Positions 21,920-31,944 of a DNA stretch of 64,000 nucleotides are shown here, in pieces. The position numbers and the translations under genes are program-made. This DNA comes from Isochrysis galbana (taxonomy: Eukaryota; Haptophyta; Isochrysidales; Isochrysidaceae): NCBI GenBank assembly GCA_018136815.1, contig CM030931.1, forward strand, positions 629,511-693,510, in the 5' to 3' direction. How positions within the stretch are numbered: the stretch's first letter is position 1; each line of letters starts with the position of its first letter. The notes under the pieces were generated by a model. It was not told the origin of the DNA. It did not search any database and worked only from the letters and a program-made list of their open reading frames with translations.

Positions 21920-22733
21920 CGTGCGACAGGCTTCTTCCCTCTCCCGTTTTGCGCTCGCCTGTGTTGGAGCGCAGACGCGAGTTTAGCCAAGTGAATCCTA
22001 GGCACGGTCGAGCATGAGCAGCAGGAACACGCTCCAAAGGAGCTCAGCATTGCGGGTGAGCGGCGGCGAGGAGAGCGGAGAGTGCAGAGGGAGAGGAAAG
22101 GGTAGAAGGGGATGGGCGGCAGAGCGCGGGCGAGGGGAGTCAGAGTGGCGCGTGTGCCTCACCGTTCGGACGAGAGGCCTCGGGCAGGAAGAGGGGAGGG
22201 GAGAGGGGAGGGAAAGAGAGGAGAGAAGGGGAGAGATGGAGAGGGGAGCGGTCTACGCCTGCGGAGAGAGAGGAGGGGCGCTGACAGGGATGAGACAAGC
22301 TGTGAAGAACGGGGCTCAAGTAATACATACTGTGGTATTATAAGAAATGCCTCAACGAGGCTTCCCTACCGTGAAGCACCCAGAATCAATGAGCAATTTA
22401 TATGTCATCACGGCATCACCGACTCCAGTCAGAGCCCGAAAGTGTTTAATCTTAGGTCGTGTTTTGTTGTAGATATCTCAGTTCTACTCTGCGTGTGGCA
22501 ACGTCAGCCTTGTCTGCTTGTCTGGAGTCATTGAGTCGCAGTCACGAGTACTACTACTAGTAGTACTAGCCGCACGATGTTATCATTGATCTACACAGCA
22601 CTATTATCTATTCACGGACCACCATATGGGTGGATCAAACATGGTACCTCCGCCGAGACCGAGAGACACTCACCTGCCTTGCGCGCGCGACTGAGCGCGC
22701 GTGCTCCGGACCTCTTGATCCAATGCCAATGCC
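21920..22733. other. Upstream region of the CRAL-TRIO gene, GA-rich on the plus strand
   Basis: From 22060 to 22270 the plus strand is dominated by GAGAGG-type runs, i.e. CT-rich on the strand of the minus-strand gene. The rest (22330-22733) shows no gene. Confidence 0.5.
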
Positions 22734-22741
22734 AATGCAAC

Positions 22742-23571
22742 TTGGGCCGGGCCAGAGTTTCGTTTGAGACCCACCCAAATTTTGTTTCGATATTTCGCAT
22801 CCCTTGACCCAAATTTTGCAGCTTATTTCGACTGAAATTCGACCTTACACCTTTAATTCGATCGAAATATCGACATTTTACATTTTGCTCTTCGGCGGGC
22901 CGCGCCAGCGCCCTTCTTCAAGTCCCAAACTATCCGCACCCAGCCGTCGTCGCGAGCTGCCTCAGCCACCTCACACTCGCCCACCGATATGTGAATTGCA
23001 AGTTGTCCTGGCAAGAAGGTCGCCGCCTGCGCAGATGGGGATGGGGATGAGGGTGTGGGGCCTGGCCTTCCGTACCTCCACCTGCACGGCTGCGTCGTTC
23101 TCTGTCTTCCCGTGTCGTCCCATCCTCCTGCATCTCCCTTTCCCTTTCGAGCTCGTCCTCCCAGTTGGTCTCCTCCTCCTCCTCCTCCTCTACTACCTCT
23201 TCCGATACGTCGCTGTCGTCGTCGTTGTTCGTGCACGACAATGCACTCTCTCTTCCCCCATCCGCCATCTCGTCCGACTCAATCACCTCATCCGGGAGAG
23301 GATCATGGGAGTGCTGCTCCGAGCTACCATTGCCGCCCTCGCCGCCGCCCTCGCCGCCGCCCTCGCCTTGCACCGCGCCGCGTCTTGGCCGCTTCCTGAG
23401 GCCTCCTGCTCCTGCCGGCGGGCCGCCCATCGCTCCAACGCTCCAACACGCCCAAATTCCGCTGCCGCGGCCGCGGGGTCCCGTTGCCCCAACCAAATCC
23501 CACCCAAATTTCGGTCAAAAATTTTATTTCGTTGACGGACCCAAATTTTGCGAAACTCTGGCCCGGCCCAA
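22742..23571. mobile_element. Non-autonomous DNA transposon, 830 bp, 21-bp perfect TIRs and 8-bp target duplication
   Basis: The terminal inverted repeats run from 22742 to 22762 and 23551 to 23571 and are perfectly complementary (outer part TTGGGCCGGGCCAGAG). Directly outside lies AATGCAAC on both sides (22734-22741 and 23572-23579), an exact 8-bp target duplication. Subterminal CCCAAATTTTG motifs are repeated at both ends. The interior is GC-rich with GCCGCCCTC repeats and CTCCTC runs, which create long low-complexity ORFs on both strands; none resembles a transposase. The 8-bp duplication suggests a hAT-type element mobilised in trans. Confidence 0.9.
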
Positions 23572-23579
23572 AATGCAAC

Positions 23580-24765
23580 AAGCTTAGACTTAGACGAATT
23601 CCAGAGACCGAATGCCTTTTTTCTTCAAAAGGATCTTCCGACCCTCGACCCTCGGACTCGGACCCCGCTCAAGGGAGCGGGTGTTGGGACCCCAGTCAAT
23701 GCATGGGCCCAACACACTTTGTCAGCACCGTCGCGCGACCCGCGAGCCGCCAGCCGGATACCCGGCATCACTGGACCCCAAGATCTCCCAATATCATTCT
23801 CTACTTGATGGGGAGGACATTCAGCTTTTCATCCAACAGTTTATACTGCTTTCCCACTTCCCACCCGTACTGTAGGACAACGTTAGGGGTGGGGGTGGGG
23901 AGATCTCAACCTACTTTTATAAGTGGGGGTCAATGGGGGCCTCAGACCTCAGACTGAGCCTCAGAGGGTGCAACTTGAGGTTCCCTTTCTTTTATCCCCT
24001 CACCTATTTCTATTTTTTCACATCTCTTGTCTATTTTGGTATATATACAATTCTCCCCCTGAACTTTGCCTCATTGGCCGTATCGCCGTATCACCACTCC
24101 CAACATTGTGTATTGTGTCCCTAGATGCTAGATGCAAACGTTTCTATGGGGACAGTGGGTGTTGTAAAGAATCCGCTGCTCGTCACAGGACAAGGGGGTA
24201 GATTGCGCGGGTTGATCGCCTTTAATAAAACAGTCATTATTATGTTTGTCATTGTCATTGTATTTTTATTTATGCTATTACTATGCGGAAAATATTGTAT
24301 AGAGCATTGTTTTGGGTATAGTCACAACTTTTACCCAGAACCCAGAACACGACAAAGTCTTTCCTCATCTTGAGATACTCGCCAACAACTTCGAATCTTC
24401 GAATCCTTGAAGAAGAGTTTCTTGGCAGTGAGTATAAAATTTATGTTTGGCCACAAGAGCACCTTCACACAAAGGAAGGGTCATGATTGGAAGGTAGTTC
24501 CACTCTATGGCTTTGGTGTTTCGGTGTTTGGAACGAACAATACTCGACAACATTTCCCAAGACTTCTCTTCAAGATGAATATGCGCGAGTGGACCGATTT
24601 CAAACCTCGAACTTCTCTGAGTGGACGGTTTTCGCGCGTCGGCGCGCCGTCGGACGCTCCGCACGCAGCCTCGCGCCTACTTGTCCTCGCTCGCTCGCTC
24701 GTACTCTGTCTGTCTATCTCTCGCTCACGCTCGCTCGCTCGATCCCTCGCTTCGCGCGCGCGAAT
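23580..24765. other. Intergenic stretch with a family-B repeat
   Basis: At 23911 the end CAACCTACTTTTATAAGTGG leads into GGGTCAATGGGGGCC, identical to the copy at 28399. No gene is supported elsewhere; the final 120 bp before the cyclase gene contain CGCTCGCTCG repeats. Confidence 0.5.
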
Positions 24766-27700
24766 ATGGCGGGCGACGAGGGCAGCGCGCTGGTCTACCT
24801 TCGCGACAAGGCGAGCATCGAGCCGCCGAGGGACAGATACCAACTGTGCGCCTTGACCCGCGCTCCGCCCGCAGAGGAGGAGAGGGGGGAAGGGGCATGG
24901 AGCAGTCTAGCGGTGTCCCAACTGCGAGCGCATGCCACAGCAAGCATATCGTCGGAGACCAGATTGACTTTGAGCGGCTGTGTGCTGGGGATGCCGTTCG
25001 TGTTCTTGCCCTAGCCTCATGCACCTGCTTGCGCTTCCTCGTGGGTGCAGATATGACAGCGAGGACATTTACCGCCACGTCCCGCAGCCGACGTGGGTCG
25101 GGCTCGACGAGGAGATTTGGGCGCCCCGAGCAGGCGCTGAAGATCCGTCGCTCGAGCGAATGCGACGGCTCATGAAACGTGCTGAGGCGGTCAAGAAGCT
25201 GAAATCGCGCGGCAGCGGGTCTAGTCTTGAGATGACCAGGGATAGTTTGAAACCTCCAACGCGCACAACGCCTGGCAGGCTCGTGCCAATTCCAGTTGGG
25301 ATACCTGCCGCCACGGCCAAGGCGACCTCAGAGATGAGGCTCAAGGTAATCTCGGCCTCACCCGGAGAGCGGCCCGCATGACGTTCGCCCATGCATAGGA
25401 AAGAGGCGCAGTATGCACACCATGCGAGGGAATGCGCACCCGTATCAAGGAGCTCACCTTCCCTTCAACTGGCGGCTGTCCTCATGCGCATTCAGGCGTC
25501 GACGCTGGGATCGTCGCAGCCACGTGCTCTTGCCATTCTGAACCATGGCGCGACCGAGCTCATCTTCCTCGCCCTCACTGTGTGGGTGCTCTTCGCTGAG
25601 GATATTCGCGTCGCAGCCTTCTCGCGGCCCAATTCGGAGGAGATGGATGTGGTATTCCGCAGCTGCAATCTAATTGTCGCGCTCATCTTCACCGGTGAAC
25701 TCTTCGTTCGGTCCGTAGTCCAGCCGACCTACATTCTCTCCTTCTTCTTCTGGCTCGATGTGGTCGCTGTCGGCTCCATCGTGCCCGATGTGATACCCCT
25801 CTTCAATACAGCGGGCACAATTGAGGGCGACGATACCGCCGGCGCCGCGCGCGCCGGCCGCATCGCACGCGCGGGGACGAAGGTTGGACGACTCTTGCGA
25901 TTGCTCCGCATCGTGCGTGTAATCAAACTACTCTTCCTCTCGGGACGCGCTCGGCAGGGGGTGGAGGACGCGGAATACAGCCCGTCCGCACTCGGCAAAG
26001 AGCTCAAGTCTCGCATCTCGAAGATCACGATCCTCTTCATCCTCGTGCTGCTGATAGGCGATGCCATCATTAAGATCGCGTTGCAGCGTGTCGTCACCGA
26101 TAGCTCACTAGAGACGGCGCTTGCGCAGCTGTACCTGTCGTCCAACTCTACGGTTGTGCCTGGCGACGGCGCCGCCCCTGAGAATTGGCACTTCAAGCAC
26201 GTCTTCTTGCCCGCGTTCCTGGTAATGTTCCACCGCTTCTACGCCTTTGGGGGGCACAGGAACATTCTCGTGCGCCTCAACATCTTTGGGTTCACGTATT
26301 ACTCGCCCCTCGACTCCGCAGATATGCCGCCCCTCGCCTCGTGCACGACCAACGCGTGGGGGCAACACATCGGACCGCATTCAGGCCCGCGTTGTGAGAC
26401 AATTGATGGTGCTGAGTACGGCACCTACGATGTGAATGGGATTGGCACGAAGGGAGGGCCCGAAGCGGCGATTGCGCAGCTGGTTGAGTGGCTCCACGGG
26501 CCCATGTATCCGTCGGTCACCGAGTGCACCGAGGCAGGGTGCCATCCGTTCACCTTTGGCGAAGGTGCGATCGACTTTCCGGGTTGGTTCGAGTTGGGGG
26601 AGCGCGCCTCCCACCAACAATATCGGCCGATGGCTCCGGCAGACTTTCCGCCGCCCTACGAGGATGCAGCCCCCTTCTTCCCCGGTTGTAGTAGCTTCTC
26701 TATCTTCCAAGACACGGCTCTGGCGTACCGCTACTGCCCTTGGACGGTGTACCACCTGAGGCCGGATGAACTGCTTCCTGTCGTGTTGCGTGCTGACGGC
26801 ACGACCGCCACCGTGGGCCAAGGCTTCGGCGGGCCCTCGAACGAGACGGTGGTGGCCGAGCTGTGGTACTCGAAGCGACCCGTCAAGGTGGGCGCGTCCA
26901 TTCTGTCGCTTTTCTTCACCATTGTGGTCAGCTTGGTACTCGGTACAGTGTCGCTGGTGCTCTCGCGGGATGTCGAGGCGATGGTCATCCAACCCATCGA
27001 GAGGATGGTCGATGCGGTCACACGGCTTGCAGCCAATCCGGCGCTGAAGCTATCGTCGATGCACAAGGTCGCGTACGAGACTGATGCGCTCTACGTTTCT
27101 CTCATCAAGATCGCCTCACTACTGCAGGTCGGCTTCGGTGAGGCAGGGAACAACCTCGTCGCCGAGAACCTGAAAAAGGGGGATACCGTCGACCCCATGG
27201 TCCCGGGCAAGGTTATCAAGGGCGTCTATGGTTTTTGTATCATCGACGACTACGAGGAGGTGTTAGAATGCCTTGGCGAAGAGATCCTCCCCTTTACGAA
27301 CACGGCCGCCGATGTCGTGCACCGCGCCGTCAAGGAGAATGGCGGGCAGGCGAATCGCAACCTGGGCGAGGCATTCCTGTGCGTATGGAAGCCTGACATG
27401 GAAGGGCTCACGCCCGGCATCGACTATGACGAGGCGCCGCTTCCTGCCCGGCTCTCCGACCCACCGCCACTTGGTAACAAGAAGGTGCAAGCCGCAGACA
27501 CTCGGATGTGCGACGGCGCCATAACAGCCTTTCGGCGCTCAGTACGCGCAATCCAGTCGTCGGTGAAGCTGCAGGCCTTCAACGAAAATGAGCGCATTGT
27601 CCGGCATTTCAACGGCCGGTATACGACCCGGATCGGGTATGGGCTCAACTTTGGGTGGGCTATCGAGGGGGCGGTCGGCACAAGCATTAAGATTGATTGT

Positions 27701-28186
27701 TCATACCTCTCCCCCAATGTGAATCTCGCTGCGCGCCTCGAGTCCGCGACCAAGATGTATGGGGTCTCGATCCTCATGTCAGAATACTTTGTTGCCAAGC
27801 TGTCGCCGTCCGTGCGGATGGGACTCCGGCGCGTCGACGTGGTTTGCCTCAAAGGCTCCTCCATCCCGATGTCCATCTACACGTGCGACCGGTCGAATGC
27901 GCTTTACTGCGCAAGGGCGGCGATGGCGCGCTTCGGGGCCGATCGAGTCGTCGCCGAATTCCAAGCCGTGTTTGAGCGCGGGTTGGACCACTTCGTTTCG
28001 GGCGATTGGCGTACGGCCCACGACGCACTGACCGCCGCGCTCGAAATATGTCCGCAGGATACCCCAGCGCATAGGCTCATGAGGCATATGGATTCACGGC
28101 ACAACAATCCCGAGTATGGACTCGCTGAGGTGCCATTCTGCGCGCCAGATGATTGGCCAGGATATCATGTTCTTCTCTCAAAATAA
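24766..28186 (+). CDS. Voltage-sensor-like membrane domain fused to a class III nucleotide cyclase domain (three exons)
   Basis: Exons 24766-24845, 25051-25345 and 25496-28186 join in consistent phases (introns 205 and 150 bp) to give 1021 residues. After a soluble N-terminus there are four or five helices; the fourth carries spaced arginines (RAGRIARAGTKVGRLLRLLR, about residues 244-265), like an ion-channel S4. A roughly 260-residue loop follows, then another membrane helix (SLFFTIVVSLVLGTVSLVL, about 596-615), a HAMP-like linker and the cyclase domain (about 704-910). GLNFGWAIEGAVGT and SPNVNLAARLES are the conserved dimer/transition-state motifs. The two metal-binding aspartates look altered: CIIDDYEE where CDI-x2-FT is usual, and GEAF for GDAF. 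The tail resembles the TPR-like end of related algal and oomycete cyclases. It may make cAMP or cGMP in response to membrane state, or be a non-catalytic subunit. Confidence 0.85.
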
Positions 28187-28795
28187 GCATGTACTCATGC
28201 CCCAGACCCCTGCCCTACTTTCATGGGGCAATTTCGTTGGTGCAGGGGCCATACAAACTAGCTCGCCCTGTATCCTCAATCCACAGTGCAGCTTGTAGTT
28301 AGTAGTGCAAGTAGAGCAGTCGAATATATGAAAAGAGAGAGCTCGCGCTGGGTGTGAGGTATGCGATGCGTGACTCAGCAAGTCTAGGGCGCAACTAATC
28401 AACCTACTTTTATAAGTGGGGGTCAATGGGGGCCTCGCAACTAACTTTATAGTTGGTCGCCATGGAGCGCGCCGCCGCTCCCCACCTCTCCTTCGGGGCC
28501 CCCGCCGCGGGCGCCCCCCCACTACCCATGGAGCGTGAAAAGGGACGCGGGCGTGGTTGCAGATTGCAGATTAGAGATTAGACATGCAGAGGTCGCGCGC
28601 GGGGCGAGATCATTAAGAAATTTTTTTACAAGTATCAAGTATTGGCCTGGGCCTAACACCACCCGGATACCACCAGGCACCAGGAAAGAAACAAGTCACC
28701 TAGCACCTAGCGGCACAGGAGAAAGGTGAGAACCGAACCGTCAGGGGCAGGTGCACCCCGCTCGACCCCGACACCCCACCGCCTGAGCCCAAGGT
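28187..28795. repeat. Intergenic stretch with families B, E and H repeat pieces
   Basis: A family-B end (CAACCTACTTTTATAAGTGG) lies at 28399, then CAACTAACTTTATAGTTGGT (hairpin CAACTA/TAGTTG) with CGCCATGGAGCG at 28437, and a family-H end GCGAGATCATTAAGAAA plus T-run at 28603-28631. No gene. Confidence 0.55.
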
Positions 28796-28870
28796 CGTTT
28801 GCCTTCATTTGGTACCCCTCGTTTCCCAATACTCGATATGAGTCGTGACGTTCGTCACGCATCTAGCCAA

Positions 28871-29257
28871 TCAGTCATCAGATCTGCAGGTACCACTACG
28901 ACACGTGTATTCACCACAGCACTCCGAGTTACTTTGGCACACCGACCCTGGCTCGCGGCATGGCGTCTCACACACTCCCTCGTCATTGCACTCAAGTCCT
29001 TCACAGCACTCGTCGCCATAACTGCACCCCCCCCTTTTCTCGACACACGGTGTGACGGTACGGCACTTTTGGTCGGAGCACACGAGATCGTGACAACAGT
29101 CTCCATCGTTTGCACACTCTCCATCCACATCCTTGCATCTGTCTGGCTGCTTCTTCGTGAGTACCAACGCGACGACGGTGGCGGCGACCACGGTGGCGAC
29201 GACCACCGCAAGGGCAATCAAAAGTCGTTTCGACGGCATATTTACCCATATGCCCAT
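28871..29257 (-). CDS. Small single-pass membrane protein with three cysteine-knot-like repeats
   Basis: 128 residues. Near the N-terminus is a helix (LLIALAVVVATVVAATVVAL, about residues 12-31) preceded by a Lys/Arg pair, so a signal anchor. The rest contains three repeats of C-x5/6-C-x5-CC-x3-L/T-x-C-x4-C: GECANDGDCC, GGCSYGDECC and SVCQSNSECC begin them. Such six-cysteine modules form disulfide-rich folds in many secreted proteins, including Dickkopf-like and knottin-type domains. Oxidising, non-cytosolic location is inferred. Short membrane proteins with Cys-rich ectodomains are common among large DNA viruses of algae, which fits the neighbours, but I cannot name a homologue. I see no basis for calling it a toxin. 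Confidence 0.5.
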   Translation of the reverse strand: MGIWVNMPSKRLLIALAVVVATVVAATVVALVLTKKQPDRCKDVDGECANDGDCCHDLVCSDQKCRTVTPCVEKRGGCSYGDECCEGLECNDEGVCETPCREPGSVCQSNSECCGEYTCRSGTCRSDD

Positions 29258-29305
29258 TTTTTTTAGTCCAACGTTCGGTTCGAAAACAAACGCGATGCGC
29301 TTGCC

Positions 29306-29761
29306 TCATGGGGGGGAGGGGGAGTCTCCTGAGTTTGCATTCGCTGTGGATAATCGCTTGGTCACGGTCCTGATGACAAAGACGACCACCGCCACGAGCG
29401 CGGCGACGACCCCAAGCGTGACCAACAAGGCGGTCAGCATTACTTTGTCGAAGATGAAGCGGAGGGCCAGCTGTGTTGGTGTTTCCACCGAGTCCGCACT
29501 GCACTCGACGTGGAGCGAGCGCACCGGGTGCGTCCACCCGATCGCCTTCAGGTCGACTTCTTCACGGCGCTTGTCTTGTGCTTGCGGGTCGTCTACCGAC
29601 GGGCCGTGTATGGTCGAGCTCACGCCTTTGGAGTGGGGCTCGGAAAAGATAGTCATTTTGCACCCCATCCTCGCAGATGCCTGCTTGGGGTCCTGGAGGT
29701 TCACCTCGTACTTTCCCGTTCCAAAGCCATTCCTATCGACGCGCCCGGGGGCGTTCCCCAT
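29306..29761 (-). CDS. Small membrane protein with a possible beta/gamma-crystallin-like motif
   Basis: 151 residues. The N-terminal part has CKMTIFSEPHSKG and, about 35 residues on, LKAIGWTHPVRSLHVE. The pattern (aromatic/hydrophobic-x-E-x3-x-G, then I-G-x-V-x-S-L-x-V) recalls a single beta/gamma-crystallin Greek-key motif. Near the C-terminus is one membrane helix (VMLTALLVTLGVVAALVAVV) followed by a short basic, then Ser/Pro tail. The gene lies 48 bp from the Cys-rich membrane protein and in the same direction, as a compact pair typical of viral genomes. The fold is suggested only by spacing of a few residues. Confidence 0.4.
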   Translation of the reverse strand: MGNAPGRVDRNGFGTGKYEVNLQDPKQASARMGCKMTIFSEPHSKGVSSTIHGPSVDDPQAQDKRREEVDLKAIGWTHPVRSLHVECSADSVETPTQLALRFIFDKVMLTALLVTLGVVAALVAVVVFVIRTVTKRLSTANANSGDSPSPP

Positions 29762-29884
29762 TGTTACAATTTAGGCTCGCACGCACACGGGAGCGCCTTT
29801 TGTTTTTGGGGTGCTTTTTATTTTTTTTTCGGGGGGGGGGGGCGCTTGATTTTTTGACGCGGGTGGCTGCTTGGCCGCCGAGGC

Positions 29885-30012
29885 GCCTTGCCTTCATTCG
29901 GTGCCAGTTTTTTTTTGTCATACACGTCGGCTATATAAAACCCGTAACGAAACGCTGGGGTGAGTCCGCGCGGCGAAAAAAGAAGAAAGCGCGCGGGGAG
30001 GAAGACGCCGCG
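29885..30012 (+). promoter_or_regulatory. TATA-containing module, copy 1
   Basis: About 125 bp with the element-end sequence CTTGCCTTCATTCGGTGCC, a T-run, GGCTATATAAAACCCG and GTAACGAAACGCTGGGG, ending in AAAAAAGAAGAAAGCGCGCG. Copy 2 is at 30632-30782. The TATATAAA and its fixed distance to the repeat end look like a core promoter carried within a repeated element. Direction of transcription would be plus, opposite to the ORFs, so this role is a guess. Confidence 0.4.
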
Positions 30013-30089
30013 CGTCCTTAAGGCCTCGTAACATCGTGTTTGTGTTTGTATTCCGTGTCTGTGCGTTTCGTTACGGGTTTCAACGTTTG

Positions 30090-30539
30090 TCACGCGGTAG
30101 CGGCGAAGATCGTCGATGGTGTGAATGTCATCACTAGGCCATTCCATTTGAAGTCAACGAGATTGCGTGTATGAGTGTATTTAAGCTCGTTATTCTTCAA
30201 CCCGAGTGCGAAACCTGCGAATTGCCCAATCAAGACTGCATATTCGTCTTGATTATCTGATGAGTTGCCTCTTCTTATTGTTGTTTGGTGCAGTTTCATT
30301 TCATTAGGATTCAACGTGAATGTTAGTACAGTATTCTGCCAGTTGTCGGGCAACTTGAATTCCACCATTGCGAATTTACAGCGTTCGAAGAACGTTTTGA
30401 ATTCAGCCTTGATATTGTTCGTGATGTCGTCCGGTAATCCGTTCAACAAATTGCTAGGCTTTACCAATTTGCGGGAAAGTTCCCTACGGGCTTCATTCAA
30501 CGTTTGGACGGCGTGAGTATTCAATTCTTCGTTCATCAA
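30090..30539 (-). CDS. Hypothetical protein, AT-richer than neighbours
   Basis: 149 residues from an ATG at 30539. The protein is hydrophilic and regular: an N-terminal helical stretch (TLNEARRELSRKL), then DDITNNIKAEFKTFFERCKF, then beta-like segments (NTVLTFTLNPNEM, LIGQFAGFALGL). Neither signal nor membrane helix is seen. Its codon and base usage (low GC) differ sharply from the host genes, supporting a viral or mobile origin. It lies between the two TATA-containing module copies. I do not recognise the family. Confidence 0.4.
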   Translation of the reverse strand: MMNEELNTHAVQTLNEARRELSRKLVKPSNLLNGLPDDITNNIKAEFKTFFERCKFAMVEFKLPDNWQNTVLTFTLNPNEMKLHQTTIRRGNSSDNQDEYAVLIGQFAGFALGLKNNELKYTHTRNLVDFKWNGLVMTFTPSTIFAATA

Positions 30540-30631
30540 GGCGCGGTAGGGTCAGGAGTTGGGGTATAACCTTACCCGGATAAAATTCGTGTTGGCTTCT
30601 TTCTCTCCCGATCTTGCCACCCGGAACAGGC

Positions 30632-30782
30632 GCCTTGCCTTCATTCGGTGCCAGTTTTTTTTTGTCATAAACGTCGGCTATATAAAACCCGTAACGAAAC
30701 GCTGGGGTGAGTCCGCGGGGCGAGTCCGCGGTGCGAGTCCGCGCTGCGAAAAAAGAAGAAAGCGCGCGGGGAGGAAGACGCC
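30632..30782 (+). promoter_or_regulatory. TATA-containing module, copy 2
   Basis: Same order as copy 1 (end sequence, T-run, GGCTATATAAAACCCG, GTAACGAAACG), with an expansion of GCGAGTCCGCG repeats between 30713 and 30745. Differences from copy 1 are few, so the duplication is recent or conserved. Confidence 0.4.
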
Positions 30783-31101
30783 TCCGGATTGATCCTCGCG
30801 CACGCGCAGTGGGGGGCATGACGTGCGCTACCGACACTGAATACAAACACACTCCACCCGCGTTTCGTTACGAGGGCCGCTCCCAAAAGAACGCGATGCG
30901 GGTCGTCCCCCCTCGCAATAAAATTCGGGTTAGGACAGGTAGGTGCCTCTTGGGTCGACGAAGGATGCACGTGGTGCCCTTTTCGCACTGGAGCGCCGAT
31001 ATCCCACTACACACCGCGATGCAAGCGAGCCCAGAAGAAACCTAGCCTAGCCCGACTCTCCAAAGGAGACGAGGAGCTCGACCAACCAAGAAACCTCTTA
31101 C

Positions 31102-31944
31102 TCATTCCGAACCCCAACGCAGAGAGACTCCCTCCTCCATTCCTTCCGATACTGCACGCTCTCGCGACGCACACCACCGACACGCCGCCGGAGGGCGCAC
31201 CGGGCCGTCGCACACCTCGCACTGCTCGAAGTGCGCGCGCGGCGTCGGGTCGTCTTTCCGTCGACGGGCTCTTCGCCCATGTGTCGGTTCGTCGGGTGCA
31301 TCAAGGTCCGTCCTTGCCGGTTCAGGTGCATCAAGTTCCTGGGTCACCGGCACGGCGCGGAGAGGAGGCAACCCGAAGTCATCGGCCGCGATGGCAACCT
31401 TCTTGGTGGTCCGTCCATTGGGTGTGGAGTCCGTACGCCTTCGCTTTTTTTGCTTCTTGCTGACGAGGTGCCCCAGAGTTCGTGCGTCGATGTGCACGTA
31501 CCCGGGGACGACGGTCCGGCACTCTGGGTAGATGGAGGCTCCCTTCGGGGAGCGCTCCGTCGCCAGTGCCGTCGCGAGCACGAAGAGGTGCGGTCGTCTC
31601 TTGGCCATGAACCCCATTCCGGGCGAACCCTCGGTGTTGGAGGGCCTCCAAATCCGGAGAACATCATCCGAGCTGATGGAGTCGATGCGCATCCTGGCGC
31701 GCTCGTGCGCGATCCACTCGTGGTAGGAGTCGGGTGAGCGGAGCGGCTGGTCGGAGAGGCGCAGCACGTCGAGGCATACGAGAAGCAGGTCCCTGTTCCG
31801 TTCTTTCCGCTGCTCCTGAGTGAGGGCGTTGTACTCTCCTTGTTCGAGACGCCACTCCCGGAAGACGTGCGTTCGGATGCGCCTCTTGAGGTGGAACGAG
31901 ACGTTCGTGGCCGCGGTGGCCTCTAGGTTGCGGGCGGCGTACAT
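31102..31944 (-). pseudogene. Fanzor (TnpB-like)-type N-terminal fragment, tentative
   Basis: A 280-codon minus frame. Its start has NLEATAATNVSFHLKRRIRT and a long Arg/Glu-rich helix, its middle RRPHLFVLATALATERS, then CRTVVPGYVHIDARTLGHL and KKQKKRRRT. The order 'N-V-x-x-H-F/L-x-x-R, P-h-x-h-x-P-x-R, V-P-x-Y-V-x-I-D' is what I recall for the part of eukaryotic Fanzor nucleases before the RuvC-like core. The core itself, with its catalytic acidic residues, is not in this frame; the end is a short Cys-rich tail (CEVCDG, CRWCAS). The frame opens exactly where the DDE transposase fragment breaks off. Fanzor proteins are known passengers of eukaryotic DNA transposons and giant viruses. If correct, it is truncated and inactive as a nuclease. 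Confidence 0.3.

Noticed and set aside
22895-23500. Acidic 188-codon ORF inside the 830-bp transposon as its transposase
   Set aside because: No hAT or other transposase motif; composition explains the open frame.
28871-29257. Calling the Cys-rich membrane protein a toxin
   Set aside because: Six-cysteine modules occur in many non-toxic proteins, and it is membrane-anchored; nothing in the context points to toxicity.
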